A stretch of DNA of 64,000 nt, taken from positions 2,418,001 through 2,482,000 of the forward strand of contig NZ_CP160398.1 in assembly GCF_040729435.1 (NCBI RefSeq), given 5' to 3'. Each line of letters begins with the position of its first letter. Position 1 is the first letter of the stretch. The DNA comes from Pseudomonas sp. HOU2 (GTDB lineage Bacteria > Pseudomonadota > Gammaproteobacteria > Pseudomonadales > Pseudomonadaceae). Of this stretch, positions 63,526-64,000 are shown piece after piece. The notes below the pieces were generated by a model that searched no databases, was not told the DNA's origin, and saw only the letters and a program-made list of their open reading frames with translations. The translations under genes and the position numbers were made by a program.

Positions 63526-64000
63526 ATGTCCAACCTGACCGTTCGCGCCACCGCCGGGCGCCTGCCACTGGGCCTTCCGGACGCTTTCTTTGACCGTGAC
63601 GCGCAAATGCTGGCCCGCGATCTGCTCGGCAAAGTCATCCGCCACCGGGTCGGCGATCTGTGGCTCAGCGCCCGGATCATCGAAACCGAAGCGTATTACT
63701 GTGCAGAAAAAGGCAGCCATGCCTCCCTCGGCTATACGGAAAAACGTAAGGCTTTGTTTCTGGATGGCGGACACATCTATATGTATTACGCCCGTGGCGG
63801 CGATTCGCTGAACTTCAGCGCCCAGGGGCCGGGCAACGCCGTGTTGATCAAATCCGCCTACCCGTGGGTCGATGAAATCAGCGGACCGGCCAGTCTGGCG
63901 CAGATGCTGCTGAACAACCCCGATACTCAGGGCCGACCGCGCCCTTCGCAAAAGCTCTGCGCCGGGCAGACGCTGCTGTGCAAGGCGCTGGGGTTGAAGG
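63526..64000 (+). CDS. mpg: DNA-3-methyladenine glycosylase (AAG/Mpg family), 3' end outside window
   Basis: The first 158 residues of a 3-methyladenine DNA glycosylase of the mammalian AAG/MPG type, which excises alkylated purines in base-excision repair. Visible family blocks are FFDRDAQMLARDLLGKVI, ARIIETEAYYCAEKGSHASLGYT (with the catalytic Glu), GGHIYMYYARGGDSLNF and QGPGNAVLIKSAYP. The SHASLG stretch departs from the usual D-A/H-xS form but keeps the Tyr/Glu environment. It diverges from proA across 177 bases; the open frame runs to the window edge. Confidence 0.92.
   Translation, partial: MSNLTVRATAGRLPLGLPDAFFDRDAQMLARDLLGKVIRHRVGDLWLSARIIETEAYYCAEKGSHASLGYTEKRKALFLDGGHIYMYYARGGDSLNFSAQGPGNAVLIKSAYPWVDEISGPASLAQMLLNNPDTQGRPRPSQKLCAGQTLLCKALGLK

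Overview
The window is chromosomal DNA from a Pseudomonas of the fluorescens lineage. It is GC-rich. Gene content and order in the second half match the arrangement I remember from P. aeruginosa PAO1 (about PA3970-PA4010: amn, ladS, thiD-thiE-hemL, miaB, phoH-ybeY-corC-lnt, leuS-lptE-holA, lipA-lipB, dacA-rlpA-mltB-rodA-mrdA-rlmH-rsfS-nadD-proA, mpg). Intergenic gaps carry the long palindromic repeats typical of the fluorescens group. The strain assignment is inference. I see no rRNA, tRNA, CRISPR, prophage or insertion sequence.

Layout. 1-9.9 kb: a zinc metallopeptidase and alpha/beta hydrolase pair; a minus-strand group (HAD phosphatase, TesB thioesterase, GNAT acetyltransferase) diverging from a histone-deacetylase-like protein; a flavoprotein, RhlE helicase, and an EamA exporter diverging from an Lrp-type regulator. 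10-14.2 kb: DnaQ-like exonuclease, NYN-domain protein, DUF2076 protein, YciC-type membrane protein, and an exo/endonuclease/phosphatase-fold protein. 14.2-19.9 kb: a probable accessory catabolic module made of a NMT1/SsuA-type ABC transporter, an aldehyde dehydrogenase and a divergent LysR regulator. Two promoter regions in it share a 22-bp motif. 20-32.9 kb: HrpB, a small lipoprotein, FieF, a secreted low-complexity protein, a second Lrp-type regulator, a DUF2788 protein, a pseudouridine synthase, AMP nucleosidase, an AidB-like acyl-CoA dehydrogenase and the LadS hybrid kinase.

33-51.6 kb: thiamine and tetrapyrrole genes, tRNA thiolation (miaB), the phoH-ybeY-corC-lnt operon, leuS-lptE-holA, an arfA gene with an intragenic hairpin, a lipoprotein lytic transglycosylase and LD-carboxypeptidase. 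51.9-63.3 kb: a long minus-strand run joining lipoate synthesis (ybeD-lipB-lipA) to the cell-elongation and wall-remodelling set (mrdA-rodA-mltB-rlpA-dacA), then ribosome and NAD/proline genes. The window ends inside mpg.

The most striking non-genic pattern is the distribution of 17 long inverted-repeat elements in five sequence families. All eight convergent gene junctions that have any spacer carry one. Only one of ten divergent junctions does. Other points for a second look are the shared motif in the aldehyde dehydrogenase/ABC module, a GC3-biased small minus-strand reading frame with its own terminator at 25.1-25.4 kb, and the self-terminating hairpin inside arfA.
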